NCBI GenBank assembly: GCA_040081465.1
Contig: JBEBGL010000010.1
Location: 1-64,000 of the forward strand
Direction: 5' to 3'
DNA from: UBA668 sp040081465
GTDB taxonomy: Bacteria; Actinomycetota; Acidimicrobiia; Acidimicrobiales; Ilumatobacteraceae
DNA: 64,000 nt
Shown here: piece by piece, positions 25,882-34,105 of the stretch
Numbering within the stretch: position 1 is the first letter of the stretch
How the letters are laid out: each line of letters starts with the position of its first letter
Position numbers and translations under genes: made by a program
Notes under the pieces: generated by a model
The model's database searches: none
What the model saw: only the letters and a program-made list of their open reading frames with translations
Told to the model about the DNA's origin: nothing

Positions 25882-26875
25882 CGATGATGAAGTTAGTACT
25901 TGCGCCTGTGGGTCCGCCGCAGATGACTGTGACCTGTCGTGAGGCGTTAAGTGTCAGCGAGACTCCGTTAGCAATTTTCTGATCACTCGCGGACCAGTTG
26001 ATCGTTGATGTCACCGCCGTCGTATCACCACCGGTGTTGACCGTCAGAAACCCACCGCCTCCGGCTATGGCAACGGTGTCTGTGACCGTGACATTGGCCG
26101 CGATCGCCGTCGCCCCAGCAGGCACGACATTGGTCTGAATGACCGTGCCCGACCCGTCGCGCGCATCCTTGATCGACACGGTGCGGTTCGACCCAGTCGC
26201 GAGCACACCCGGGGCCGGAGCAGTTGTCCGCGAGTCGTATGCGCGGAATGGGGTGATCGCGTGGAAGGTGCCAGCAGTGGCCGGGCCAGCGAGCTTGCGC
26301 CACCTAGCGTTGTCGCCGGCGTCATCGAAGGTGTTGAACCACAGGTCGCCGCCGTCCACCTTGAACTCACCGGTGATTCCACCGGGTCCGGGAGGGCCGG
26401 AAAGCGAACTGTCCATCAACATCAGCGGAGTCCCCGCATCCAACACCGCGGCACGCCCAGTTGCGGTCGAGCCGGCCCACAGCCCAATGCCATGACTGCC
26501 ATCTCCGTACGCTGGGTCGGCGTACGCACCGACCGCGGCTTCCGCGAACAGGCCGCCCTCACGGACCATGCCGGTACTGATCGTGAACGCAGCGACCTCG
26601 TCGCCCGGCGTAGACCAGAACGTGTCGATGACGACGCGGGTCGGCGTTTGGGCCGTGCGGATTTCATTGCCGATCGTGAGAGTGTCGTCGTCGATAGCGG
26701 CAGCTGGGCGAGAGAGTGCGAGACCGCCGGCGGCGGCTCCGACAGCGGCGACCCCGATGCCGCGCAAGAGATTGCGACGATTCACCGGTTCTTCACGCTT
26801 CGTCTCCGACTCGTCGGTGCGATTCTGCGCACGCTTTTGTTCGGCCCTTAGTGATGCGAATTCGAACTGATCCAC
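25859..26875 (-). CDS. Tat-exported surface protein with C-terminal GYYL beta domain
   Basis: A 338-residue exported protein. Residues 32-60 form a twin-arginine signal, VNRRNLLRGIGVAAVGAAA, cleaved near PAAA. A collagen-like SGPPGPGGITG is at about 160. The C-terminal 140 residues start FRAYDSRTTAPAPG, contain AIAANVTVTDTVAIAGGG and GFLTV, and end FIIDVSGYYL. This is the beta domain (F-R-x-x-D-T-R...D-V-x-G-Y-F) that is abundant on secreted Acidimicrobiia proteins. Likely cell-surface or extracellular; no catalytic site seen. AAGGAGAG lies upstream of the start. Confidence 0.75.
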   Translation of the reverse strand: MDQFEFASLRAEQKRAQNRTDESETKREEPVNRRNLLRGIGVAAVGAAAGGLALSRPAAAIDDDTLTIGNEIRTAQTPTRVVIDTFWSTPGDEVAAFTISTGMVREGGLFAEAAVGAYADPAYGDGSHGIGLWAGSTATGRAAVLDAGTPLMLMDSSLSGPPGPGGITGEFKVDGGDLWFNTFDDAGDNARWRKLAGPATAGTFHAITPFRAYDSRTTAPAPGVLATGSNRTVSIKDARDGSGTVIQTNVVPAGATAIAANVTVTDTVAIAGGGGFLTVNTGGDTTAVTSTINWSASDQKIANGVSLTLNASRQVTVICGGPTGASTNFIIDVSGYYL

Positions 26876-26950
26876 AATCTCTCCTTTGAACCTGGGCTTA
26901 GTTGCCGATTCGAAGGGTATGAGTCAGTTACTCGCGCGCATTAGACGGAA

Positions 26951-27481
26951 CTAACCGTTGTTGCAGATCGACTGCAGTTCGCTCCACGTCAGGTTTTCGG
27001 CTGCCCACAACTGATCAAACGCGGCGTCGGCTGCATCGGTGAAGCCGTGTCGGTTGCGAAAGTTGTAGAGCCAACGTTGACGATTGATTCGCAGTCCCAG
27101 CCGCGACAATCGTCCAGCGCAATACGTTTCCCAGGCCGCCATCTGCGGCAGGCTCAGCTCGTCGTCGGGCGGTGTCTCGGCGAAACCGCCGCGCAGGCGA
27201 TCATTGACTCGCAACAGAATGCGCCCGAGGTTGATCTTGGTGGCTACTTCGCTCTGGTTACGCGGTCGCTTCGAGTCCTCGAACGCCCCGCTCTCCACCG
27301 TTACAACAATTTTGTCGCCGACCTCGGCCCGAACGCGACCGAGCGGCGTGGTTTCGTCGACGCATACATGAACTGGCTTGTCGATTCCGAGCGTTGCCAC
27401 CAACGACTCGCCGACCTTGCGAATCAGCGCACTGTCGAACGCGACGAACCGAAACTCCTCCGGCTCGACGCTGACTGTCAT
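26951..27481 (-). CDS. hypothetical protein of the ferritin-like operon
   Basis: A 176-residue protein with no family I can name. It begins with a beta-rich part (EEFRFVAFDSALIRKVGESL; GRVRAEVGDKIVVTVESGAF) and ends with a helical part (RINRQRWLYNFRNRHGFTDA). Its ATG overlaps the stop of the upstream ferritin-like gene by 4 bp (ATGA), so it is co-translated. The mix of acidic and basic residues suggests a soluble partner of the two metal-binding proteins. Confidence 0.55.
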   Translation of the reverse strand: MTVSVEPEEFRFVAFDSALIRKVGESLVATLGIDKPVHVCVDETTPLGRVRAEVGDKIVVTVESGAFEDSKRPRNQSEVATKINLGRILLRVNDRLRGGFAETPPDDELSLPQMAAWETYCAGRLSRLGLRINRQRWLYNFRNRHGFTDAADAAFDQLWAAENLTWSELQSICNNG

Positions 27482-28368
27482 GACGCGGGCGAGTTGCTCG
27501 ACGAGCTTGTCGACATAGCGGCCGCGGCGAACGCTTTGCGCTCTTCCAACGCGGCGAGCGACACGTCCGCGATGTCGTCGACTTCGTCGGTTGTAAAGCC
27601 AGCGAGCTCACGAAATCGACGGGCAAGACCGATCGGCGAGTCTTCGGATTCCGAACGCGTTCCGCCGAATGAGAACAGCCGATCCACAATGCTCTGGAAC
27701 TCGAGTGCCTTCGCTCGCCGCTCGGGGTCGTTCTCGGTTACCTTGCGCAACCAGTCGCTACCCATCTTCACGTGCGTAACCTCGTCGGCCAACATCCAGT
27801 CTTCGCAAAACTCAAGGTACGGATCGCCGGCAACCTCGCCGAACTCCTTCATCGTGGTGAACACGTCGATCGCCAGTCCCTCTAAGGCGCGGTTCACGCC
27901 AGCGAGACGCATCACGGGGTCGGTGCTGCACGCGGCCTCGAACAGCACCGTGTTCTCCGCGAACTGGCCGATCTCGGCGCCCATCCACTCGCCAAGTTTG
28001 ACGCTGATCTCGACGTGGCGCGACTCGTCCCACGCCTGCCGTGCCATGTCGAGCTTCAATGCGAACGGCACAGTGTCGGTCGCTGCCTTATCAGCCGTTC
28101 GACTACTGGGATCCGGTAACTCGAAGTCGTGGCAAGTGCGACCTGCACCTTCGAGAGCCTGAATCTCGCCCACGAAGATGCCATGCATCAGATTGCGCGC
28201 GGCCTCGGATGCGTCGGGTCGACTGGGTGTCAGCCGGTTGTTCTTGAGGCGCTTGGCCGCGTTTGGTCCGACCAAAGCCGTGCGCGGATCGGCTTGGCTC
28301 TGGCGCATATTGATCTGCGTAAATCGCGAGTCGCGAGCCAACTCTTCGACGGGGAAGAACTTGCGCAT
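27478..28368 (-). CDS. ferritin-like protein, DUF455 type
   Basis: A 296-residue helical protein with paired metal ligands of the ferritin/R2 fold: HGIFVGEIQALEGAGR (first Glu), MARQAWDESRHVEI (E-x-x-R-H), LEGLAIDVFTTMKEF (second Glu helix), and DWMLADEVTHVKMGSDW (E-x-x-H). These match the DUF455 family of di-iron proteins. The Ser-rich C-terminal tail is disordered. It is second in a three-gene operon: the preceding gene's stop and this start overlap, as do its stop and the next start. The oxidised substrate is unknown. Confidence 0.75.
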   Translation of the reverse strand: MRKFFPVEELARDSRFTQINMRQSQADPRTALVGPNAAKRLKNNRLTPSRPDASEAARNLMHGIFVGEIQALEGAGRTCHDFELPDPSSRTADKAATDTVPFALKLDMARQAWDESRHVEISVKLGEWMGAEIGQFAENTVLFEAACSTDPVMRLAGVNRALEGLAIDVFTTMKEFGEVAGDPYLEFCEDWMLADEVTHVKMGSDWLRKVTENDPERRAKALEFQSIVDRLFSFGGTRSESEDSPIGLARRFRELAGFTTDEVDDIADVSLAALEERKAFAAAAMSTSSSSNSPAS

Positions 28369-29000
28369 TACACGCCTCCAATCGTTCCGGGGCCAGCAAT
28401 GCCGCCCGCTTCCAGCATGATCTTCTCAAGCCGCGACTGGTGCGCGGCAGCTCTATCTACCTCTTCGGGTGTTTCGATCAGCGACTGCAGCAGCATCTCG
28501 CCGTCGCGCCAATCGTCGAACTCGTCGCGCAACGCGAAGTCGAGTGACCGGATCGTCGGTGCGTCGGTGATCTCGCTCGTGTTGTTGCGATGAAATGTGT
28601 AGGCGGCAATGAAGTGCGGAATGAACACCCGATACGCGCCGACCAGCTTCTCGATTGTCTGCTCAGGCCCTTCCGGTTCGGCGAGCGCGGCCACGAAACG
28701 AACGAGTGCGTCGTTGGCAGGCTGCGTGAGTCGGTCGGGGTTCATCTCGCGCAACTCGGGTAGCCGCTTGTGCCACAACTCGGCGTGCCATGCGTGGTGA
28801 TAGCAGTGCGCTCCGAGGCGCATCTTCACATCGAGTTCCGGCACGGTCGCAACCCAACCGCCAAGGGTCTCGAACAACTTCATCTCTGCCCACTTGTAGT
28901 TGCCGACGCGGCGAGCACTCTCTTCCACATCGAACAGGCCGGGCAACTGCCGCCGATCCCACGGCGCGAAAGGTTCTCTCGGTTTGTACGGGTCGGCCAC
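28368..29000 (-). CDS. second ferritin-like helical protein
   Basis: A 210-residue helical protein. The metal-ligand pattern is less clear than in the next gene but visible: KWAEMKLFETLGGWV (Glu), GAHCYHHAWHAELWHKRL (several His and a Glu), and LRDEFDDWRDGEMLLQSL (acidic helix). It may be a partner of the DUF455-type protein, like paired di-iron subunits. Stop and next start overlap by one base (TAATG). First gene of the operon; its promoter lies in the 48 bp after the next convergent gene end. Confidence 0.6.
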   Translation of the reverse strand: MADPYKPREPFAPWDRRQLPGLFDVEESARRVGNYKWAEMKLFETLGGWVATVPELDVKMRLGAHCYHHAWHAELWHKRLPELREMNPDRLTQPANDALVRFVAALAEPEGPEQTIEKLVGAYRVFIPHFIAAYTFHRNNTSEITDAPTIRSLDFALRDEFDDWRDGEMLLQSLIETPEEVDRAAAHQSRLEKIMLEAGGIAGPGTIGGV

Positions 29001-29048
29001 GGGCTCGACAGTACCAAGCGGCGTCTTGCCGCCGACGATTGGGTGCGA

Positions 29049-29540
29049 TCAGCCGAGACTGCGTCGACGAACCAGCAGTAAGCCTGCTCCGGCAACCACG
29101 GCGAACGTAGCGATCAGAGTCATAGACGACGTGCTGCTACTGCCAGTCGCGGGAATTATGGCGATAGTGGTGGTGGCAGGAGCGATCACGGTGAACGTGT
29201 ATGTGATCTCAACGGTGGTGGTCGGGTCGTGATGGTCGGCCTGTGGTTCGCAGTGAATGGTGACCGTGAACGCGCCAGCTCCATACGTGGCTGTGTCATG
29301 CACGTAAGCGAGGACCGAGGGGTCAGGGAGGTCGAACTCATCGATCTCCACGCTGAACTCATCGAACACGTGCACGTGGGCGAAGGGCTCGCCCGTGCAA
29401 TCCATGGCCATCTGGATGAGGTCGCCGAGGCCAGCGTCGGGCAGCGCTATTGCGGCTGCGGTCGGTACCCGCCCGGATAAACCGACGGTCACACATGCCA
29501 ACGCTGCGAGCGCCCTTAGGCCGACGGTGCGCACTCTCAT
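29049..29540 (-). CDS. secreted, LPXTG-like anchored protein
   Basis: A 163-residue exported protein. The start MRVRTVGLRALAALACVTVG opens a Sec signal cleaved near TAAA. The mature part is beta-rich and acidic with two Cys. The C terminus has IPATG, a hydrophobic stretch and the tail VRRRSLG, the order of a sortase-sorting signal, though the motif is IPATG rather than LPxTG. It is therefore either sortase-anchored or simply a single-pass membrane protein. GGGGAT precedes the ATG. An open frame continues to 29636 but that part is shadow. Confidence 0.7.
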   Translation of the reverse strand: MRVRTVGLRALAALACVTVGLSGRVPTAAAIALPDAGLGDLIQMAMDCTGEPFAHVHVFDEFSVEIDEFDLPDPSVLAYVHDTATYGAGAFTVTIHCEPQADHHDPTTTVEITYTFTVIAPATTTIAIIPATGSSSTSSMTLIATFAVVAGAGLLLVRRRSLG

Positions 29541-29574
29541 AACCGATCCCCGATCTAGAGCAGTTGGCGAAATG

Positions 29575-30936
29575 CTAATGCAGTGGGCGGCGCCACTTGA
29601 CCGCCGCCTCACCCATGGGTGTCGCTGGTGGGGCACCGACGAGGTACTCGTGCATCATCGCTCGCCACGGAGCTTCGACTTCTAACTTGCCGAGGATCGC
29701 GCTGACGCCCCACACCACCCGGTCGAGGATTACGAAGCTCGGTGGCATGTTCAGCCGCTCGATCACGTGGGCGTGCGGCCCCTTGACATCGATGATGGTG
29801 GCCATCGCGTCTTTCACGAAGTCGCGGGTGAATTGGAAGCGCTCGGTGAGGTACGGCGTGTACGGCGTGCTGACGTATTCATAAACAGTCTCCGCCGCGA
29901 GCCCATGGTTTGGCTTCAGGAACCCAACGGTCTCCATCGCAGCTAGCAAGCGATCCGGATCGCGATGTAGCACGATCGCTTCCAGACTCGGCTGCAAGTG
30001 TTCCCACTCGTCGACGGTCCAACGCTTGACCAAACCGAAGTCGAGGAACGTAACGTCACCGTCTTTACTGAACTTGTAGTTACCGGGGTGCGGGTCGCCG
30101 TTGAACGCGCGTAGGTCGTTGACGGCGTACTGCGCGAAACGCCAGATCGATTCACCGGCGCGTTGTTTCGCCGCCGTTGTTGCGCTCGCCAAGAAGTCGC
30201 CGAACGACAAGCCGTCGATCCATTCCGTTGTCAGCACACGGCCAGTGCTGCTCGCCGAGTCGACCGCAGGGATGCGAACGAAGGGATGGCCGGCGAAGTG
30301 ATCGGCAAACTCGCGCTGGTTGGCGGCCTCGAGTCGGTAATCGAGCTCTTCGAGCATGCGCGCCCGCAACTCGTTGACAAGCCCCTTGGTGTCGAGTCCC
30401 TTCAGTGCGAACGCGCCCATCAATCGGTAAAGGCCCTCGGTGTTGTCCAGGTCGGCTTCGATGGCATCGCCGACGCCGGGGTACTGCACCTTCACCGCCA
30501 CGTCGCGGCCATCGCGAGTGATAGCGCGGTGGACTTGGCCAACACTTGCCGCCGCGACCGGATTGGCGTTCCAGTCGAGGAAGACTTTGTGCGCAGGCAA
30601 GCCCAGTTCAGAAAGAACAACTGCCTCAGCGGCCTCGGGCGCCATCGGCGGAGCATCCGATTGCAAGGTCGCGAGTGCTCGCTGCGCCTCTATCGGCAGC
30701 GCCTCCATGATGAAGCCGAGCAGCTGCCCAAACTTCATCAGCGCGCCCTTCATGTTGCCCAGCTCGCGAGCAACATCTTCCGCGGTGCGAATCGTGAACC
30801 GGTCGTCCAGTTCTACGCGTCGATTACCGCGAGAGAACGGTCGACGGATGCGGTGCACTACAAAGCGCACTCCGTTGCGAGCCATCAACCGCCAAACGCG
30901 AGCGGTGCGGCGCACGCGCAGCAGGCGGCGGCTCAC
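29575..30936 (-). CDS. ABC1/UbiB family protein kinase-like protein
   Basis: A 453-residue UbiB-like atypical kinase. Motifs in order: KGALMKFGQLLGF (KxGQ, about 65), PVAAASVGQVHRA (A-rich loop replacing the P loop, about 128), DVAVKVQYPGV (catalytic Lys), EELDYRLEAANQREFADHF, FNGDPHPGNYKF (catalytic loop, about 280) and TFLDFGLVKRW (DFG). This family supports quinone synthesis or handling of lipophilic electron carriers; a respiratory link with the menaquinol complexes further along the window is reasonable. No membrane helix is clear at the C terminus. It overlaps the upstream DksA-like gene by 4 bp. Confidence 0.9.
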   Translation of the reverse strand: MSRRLLRVRRTARVWRLMARNGVRFVVHRIRRPFSRGNRRVELDDRFTIRTAEDVARELGNMKGALMKFGQLLGFIMEALPIEAQRALATLQSDAPPMAPEAAEAVVLSELGLPAHKVFLDWNANPVAAASVGQVHRAITRDGRDVAVKVQYPGVGDAIEADLDNTEGLYRLMGAFALKGLDTKGLVNELRARMLEELDYRLEAANQREFADHFAGHPFVRIPAVDSASSTGRVLTTEWIDGLSFGDFLASATTAAKQRAGESIWRFAQYAVNDLRAFNGDPHPGNYKFSKDGDVTFLDFGLVKRWTVDEWEHLQPSLEAIVLHRDPDRLLAAMETVGFLKPNHGLAAETVYEYVSTPYTPYLTERFQFTRDFVKDAMATIIDVKGPHAHVIERLNMPPSFVILDRVVWGVSAILGKLEVEAPWRAMMHEYLVGAPPATPMGEAAVKWRRPLH

Positions 30937-31136
30937 CCGTCGGTGCGAGCTTGTGCGCGGCGGGTTGTGGGCTGCGCGTCCAACAGGTCGGCCGATAGCT
31001 CGGCCCCTGTGACTTCGTCGGTCCAGTAAGTGCCCGCGTCCAGCCGAGCCAGTGCCACTTCCACATCGGCAAGATCGCGCTCGATCGCGTCGAGGTCGAG
31101 GGTCGCCGAGTCTGTTGCGTCGGGCTGGGGGTCCAT
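30933..31136 (-). CDS. small DksA/TraR-like protein without the zinc finger
   Basis: A 67-residue protein with an acidic coiled coil (LDLDAIERDLADVEVALARL) followed by DAGTYWTDEVTGAELSADLL, where DksA/TraR proteins have D-A-G-T-Y-G-x-C-x-x-C. Both expected Cys are absent (Asp and Thr instead), and the second Cys pair at the C terminus is missing. It looks like a shortened family member that kept the coil and lost zinc. ATGA overlap with the UbiB gene means co-translation. The start is only 32 bp from the divergent cyclophilin gene. Confidence 0.65.
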   Translation of the reverse strand: MDPQPDATDSATLDLDAIERDLADVEVALARLDAGTYWTDEVTGAELSADLLDAQPTTRRAQARTDG

Positions 31137-31168
31137 GGGCAACAAGCTACCGGCGGTAGCGTGACGGG

Positions 31169-31738
31169 ATGCCTCATCCGTTTCCTGCCCTTGATGGTTC
31201 CGCGCCCGCAACCCAGAAGTTCGATCAGGCGCCCGAGTTCGGCATCGACCCGTCGAAGCGATACACCGCGACGGTCGAAGTCGTCGAAGGCGACACGCCG
31301 ATGGGCACGTTGGTGATTGCGCTCGACGCGATCAACGCGCCAAACACGGTCAACAACTTCGTGTTTCTCGCTGGCTACCACTACTACGACGGCATCATCT
31401 TTCACCGCATCATCAACGGTTTCATGTGTCAGGGTGGCGACCCCACCGGAACCGGCCGCGGCGGCCCGGGTTACAAGTTCAACGACGAGCCGGTGAAGCA
31501 GAAGTATCAACTGGGCTCGTTGGCGATGGCGAACGCCGGCCCGAACACGAACGGCAGTCAGTTCTTCCTGATCAGCGGTCCCAGCGGTGTCGGTCTGCCT
31601 CCGCAGTACAACCACTTCGGTCATGTAGTGAAGGGCCTCGAGATTGTCGACGCGATGCAGAAGGTCGCGACCGATAGCAGTGATCGTCCGCGCACGCCCG
31701 TGGTGATCAAGTCGGTCACCATCGCCGTCGCCGACTGA
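31169..31738 (+). CDS. peptidyl-prolyl cis-trans isomerase, cyclophilin type
   Basis: A 189-residue cyclophilin that isomerises Xaa-Pro bonds. The active-site strand is YDGIIFHRIINGFMCQGGDP (FHR and MxQGGD), followed by GTGRGGPGYKFNDE, LAMANAGPNTNGSQFF, and LPPQYNHFGHVVKGLEIVD. All catalytic elements are present. The N-terminal 30 residues are an extension without a signal peptide, so it is cytosolic. Confidence 0.95.
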   Translation: MPHPFPALDGSAPATQKFDQAPEFGIDPSKRYTATVEVVEGDTPMGTLVIALDAINAPNTVNNFVFLAGYHYYDGIIFHRIINGFMCQGGDPTGTGRGGPGYKFNDEPVKQKYQLGSLAMANAGPNTNGSQFFLISGPSGVGLPPQYNHFGHVVKGLEIVDAMQKVATDSSDRPRTPVVIKSVTIAVAD

Positions 31739-31745
31739 CCCACCA

Positions 31746-32945
31746 ATGCAGCGGCTATCGCTCGCGCAAGCGCGTCGCATCGCGCTCGCGGCGCAGGGGT
31801 TTGGCGAACCGCGTCCGACTGGCCGCGTCGATCGTCGGCACTTTCGTCGTGTGCTCGATCGCATGGGTCTCATTCAGATCGACGCGGTAAACGTGCTGGT
31901 ACGTAGTCAAGAGTTGCCGTTGTTCGCGCGACTCGGTCCCCATCCGCGCAACCTGATAGCGCAGGCGACGGCTGCCGGTGAGTTGTTCGAGTATTGGGTG
32001 CACGAAGCCAGCCATGTGTCGACTGAAATTCATCATCTTCTGCGCTGGAAGATGGCGCGAGATCACAAGTGGGGGCGTTACTGGGATCTCGAGAAGCGGC
32101 GTCCGGGTCTCTTCGAGGAAGTGCTGCGCCGCATCGAGGCGGATGGTCCGATCGCGAGCGGCGAGCTTGGCGAACGAGTTGGCAAGAAGGGCCAGTGGTG
32201 GGATTGGGACGACGGCAAGGTCGCCCTGGAACATCTCTTCTGGGGTGGTCAGGTAACAGCGACTAGGCGCACCGCCGACTTCGCACGCCTCTACGACCTG
32301 ACCGAACGCGTGGTGCCGGCGCACGTGCTCGCTCGCCCGACGCCAGACGAGAACGAGGCCCGCAAGCAACTGCTATTGCTTGCTGCGCAACACCATGGCG
32401 TCGCCACGCTCACCGATCTAACCGACTATCACCGCCAGAAGAACGCGCCATGCAAGCCACTGCTCGACGAGTTGGTTGAGGACGGCGCTCTGCGAGTGGT
32501 GGAGGTTGAAGGCTGGACCAAGCCTGCGTACTTGCATCCGAAGGCGAAGCTGCCGCGAAGCATCGACGCGTGCGCGTTTCTGAGCCCGTTCGACCCCGTG
32601 TGCTGGAACCGCGAACGCACCGAACGTCTCTTCGGATTCCATTACCGCATCGAGATCTACACCCCGGCACCAAAGCGGATTTTCGGGTACTACGTGTTGC
32701 CGATTCTGTGGGGCGATTCGTTGGTCGGCCGCCTCGATCTCAAAGCTGATCGAGCGAGCCGCAAACTGTTAGTGCAGGGAGCGTTCGTAGAACCGGGTGT
32801 GCCCGCCAAGGAAGTGGCACCCGACGTCGTTCGCGAATTGCGTGCAATGGCTGGTTGGCTCGATCTCGATGGCGTGAGCTTCGGTGATCGCGGCGATTTG
32901 GCCTCCACCCTGCGACGGGTGGCGGGTCGTTACGCTGCGGTGTAA
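31746..32945 (+). CDS. YcaQ-like winged-helix DNA glycosylase
   Basis: A 399-residue protein of the YcaQ/AlkX family (winged-helix crosslink repair glycosylases). The catalytic Q-x-D is Q44-I-D46 in LIQIDAVNVLVRS; other family signatures are FEYWVHEASHVS and FLSPFDPVCWNRERTERLFG, then FGYYVLPILWGDSLVGRLDL. Such enzymes remove bulky or crosslinked bases. It follows cyclophilin by 7 bp and its TAA overlaps the start of the next gene. Confidence 0.88.
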   Translation: MQRLSLAQARRIALAAQGFGEPRPTGRVDRRHFRRVLDRMGLIQIDAVNVLVRSQELPLFARLGPHPRNLIAQATAAGELFEYWVHEASHVSTEIHHLLRWKMARDHKWGRYWDLEKRRPGLFEEVLRRIEADGPIASGELGERVGKKGQWWDWDDGKVALEHLFWGGQVTATRRTADFARLYDLTERVVPAHVLARPTPDENEARKQLLLLAAQHHGVATLTDLTDYHRQKNAPCKPLLDELVEDGALRVVEVEGWTKPAYLHPKAKLPRSIDACAFLSPFDPVCWNRERTERLFGFHYRIEIYTPAPKRIFGYYVLPILWGDSLVGRLDLKADRASRKLLVQGAFVEPGVPAKEVAPDVVRELRAMAGWLDLDGVSFGDRGDLASTLRRVAGRYAAV

Positions 32946-34105
32946 TGACTGACGCCGGTTCCGCATCGAGTTGGCGGCGTATGCCGCGTTGGGTGTGGAA
33001 AGCGATCGGAGTTTTCTGGATCGGCTACCTCGTCGCCGTTCGAGTCGATTCGCTAGTCGACCGCTTGTACGGGCTGTTCGTGCTGCTACTCGTTTCGCTG
33101 TTTCTCTCGCTCGCAATCGAGCCCGGCGTGAATCGTTTGGCCCGTCGAGGGTGGCGACGGGGTACCGCGACCTCGGTGATCTTGGTCGGCGTCGTCGTGG
33201 CGTTCCTCGTCTTCGTTGTTGCGATCAGCGCGCTGGTCGGTCAGCAAATCGCCGAACTGCTTGGCAACTCCGAGAAATACGTCAATCGAACGGTCAACTT
33301 CATCAACGACACGTTCGGTGCGCACATAAACGCACAAAACGTGGTCGACGAGATCAATCGCGAAGACGGTGCGGTACAGAGGTTCATTCGCAGTCAATCC
33401 GGCAAAGTCGTCGACTTATCGGTCACCGCGTTGGGCATTTTGGTGCAGGGCCTTTCGGTGATGTTGTTCACCTTCTACCTAGTCGCCGACGGACCGAAGT
33501 TGCGGCGCGTGATCTGCAGCAGGTTGAGTCCCGATCGCCAGCGTTCAGTCTTGAGCACGTGGGAACTGGCGATCGAAAAGACGGGTGGTTACCTGTACTC
33601 ACGAGCGCTGCTGGCTGGTATCAGCGGTCTCTTCCACTGGGTGGTGCTGCAGGCGTTGGGAACCAAAGCCCCGGTCGCAATGGCGTTGTGGGTTGGCGTG
33701 ATCAGTCAGTTCCTGCCCGTCGTCGGCACCTACCTCGCCGGCGCGTTGCCCGTTCTCATTACCTTCGTCGACTCGCCGCCGCGCGCGCTTGCCGTTCTGG
33801 TGTTCGTGCTGATCTATCAGCAGTTGGAGAACTACTTGTTCCTGCCGCGCATCACCGCGCGCACCATGAATTTGCATCCGGCTGTGGCCTTTGGTTCGGC
33901 CATCGGAGGTGCGGCCGTTCTTGGCGCGGTCGGTGCCGTTTTGGCGATACCGGCGGCCGCGATGATCCAAGCACTGATCAGCCAAACCGGCGAGCGGCAC
34001 GAGGTAGTCGAAAGTGACCTAACGACCATCCGCCAGCGGATTCGACGACGACAGCGTCGAGAGGCGCGCAATAACCCGACCGCGGACACTGATGGTTTCG
34101 GCTGA
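32945..34105 (+). CDS. AI-2E family transporter
   Basis: A 386-residue inner-membrane protein with about eight hydrophobic segments and the family hallmarks LSLAIEPGVNRLARRG near residue 57 and FLPRITARTMNLHPAVAFGS near 300. Transport role is uncertain for this family (putative permease, some export peptides or solutes). Its ATG overlaps the YcaQ stop, and it overlaps the asparaginase gene by 14 bp, so four genes form one unit. Confidence 0.88.
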   Translation: MTDAGSASSWRRMPRWVWKAIGVFWIGYLVAVRVDSLVDRLYGLFVLLLVSLFLSLAIEPGVNRLARRGWRRGTATSVILVGVVVAFLVFVVAISALVGQQIAELLGNSEKYVNRTVNFINDTFGAHINAQNVVDEINREDGAVQRFIRSQSGKVVDLSVTALGILVQGLSVMLFTFYLVADGPKLRRVICSRLSPDRQRSVLSTWELAIEKTGGYLYSRALLAGISGLFHWVVLQALGTKAPVAMALWVGVISQFLPVVGTYLAGALPVLITFVDSPPRALAVLVFVLIYQQLENYLFLPRITARTMNLHPAVAFGSAIGGAAVLGAVGAVLAIPAAAMIQALISQTGERHEVVESDLTTIRQRIRRRQRREARNNPTADTDGFG

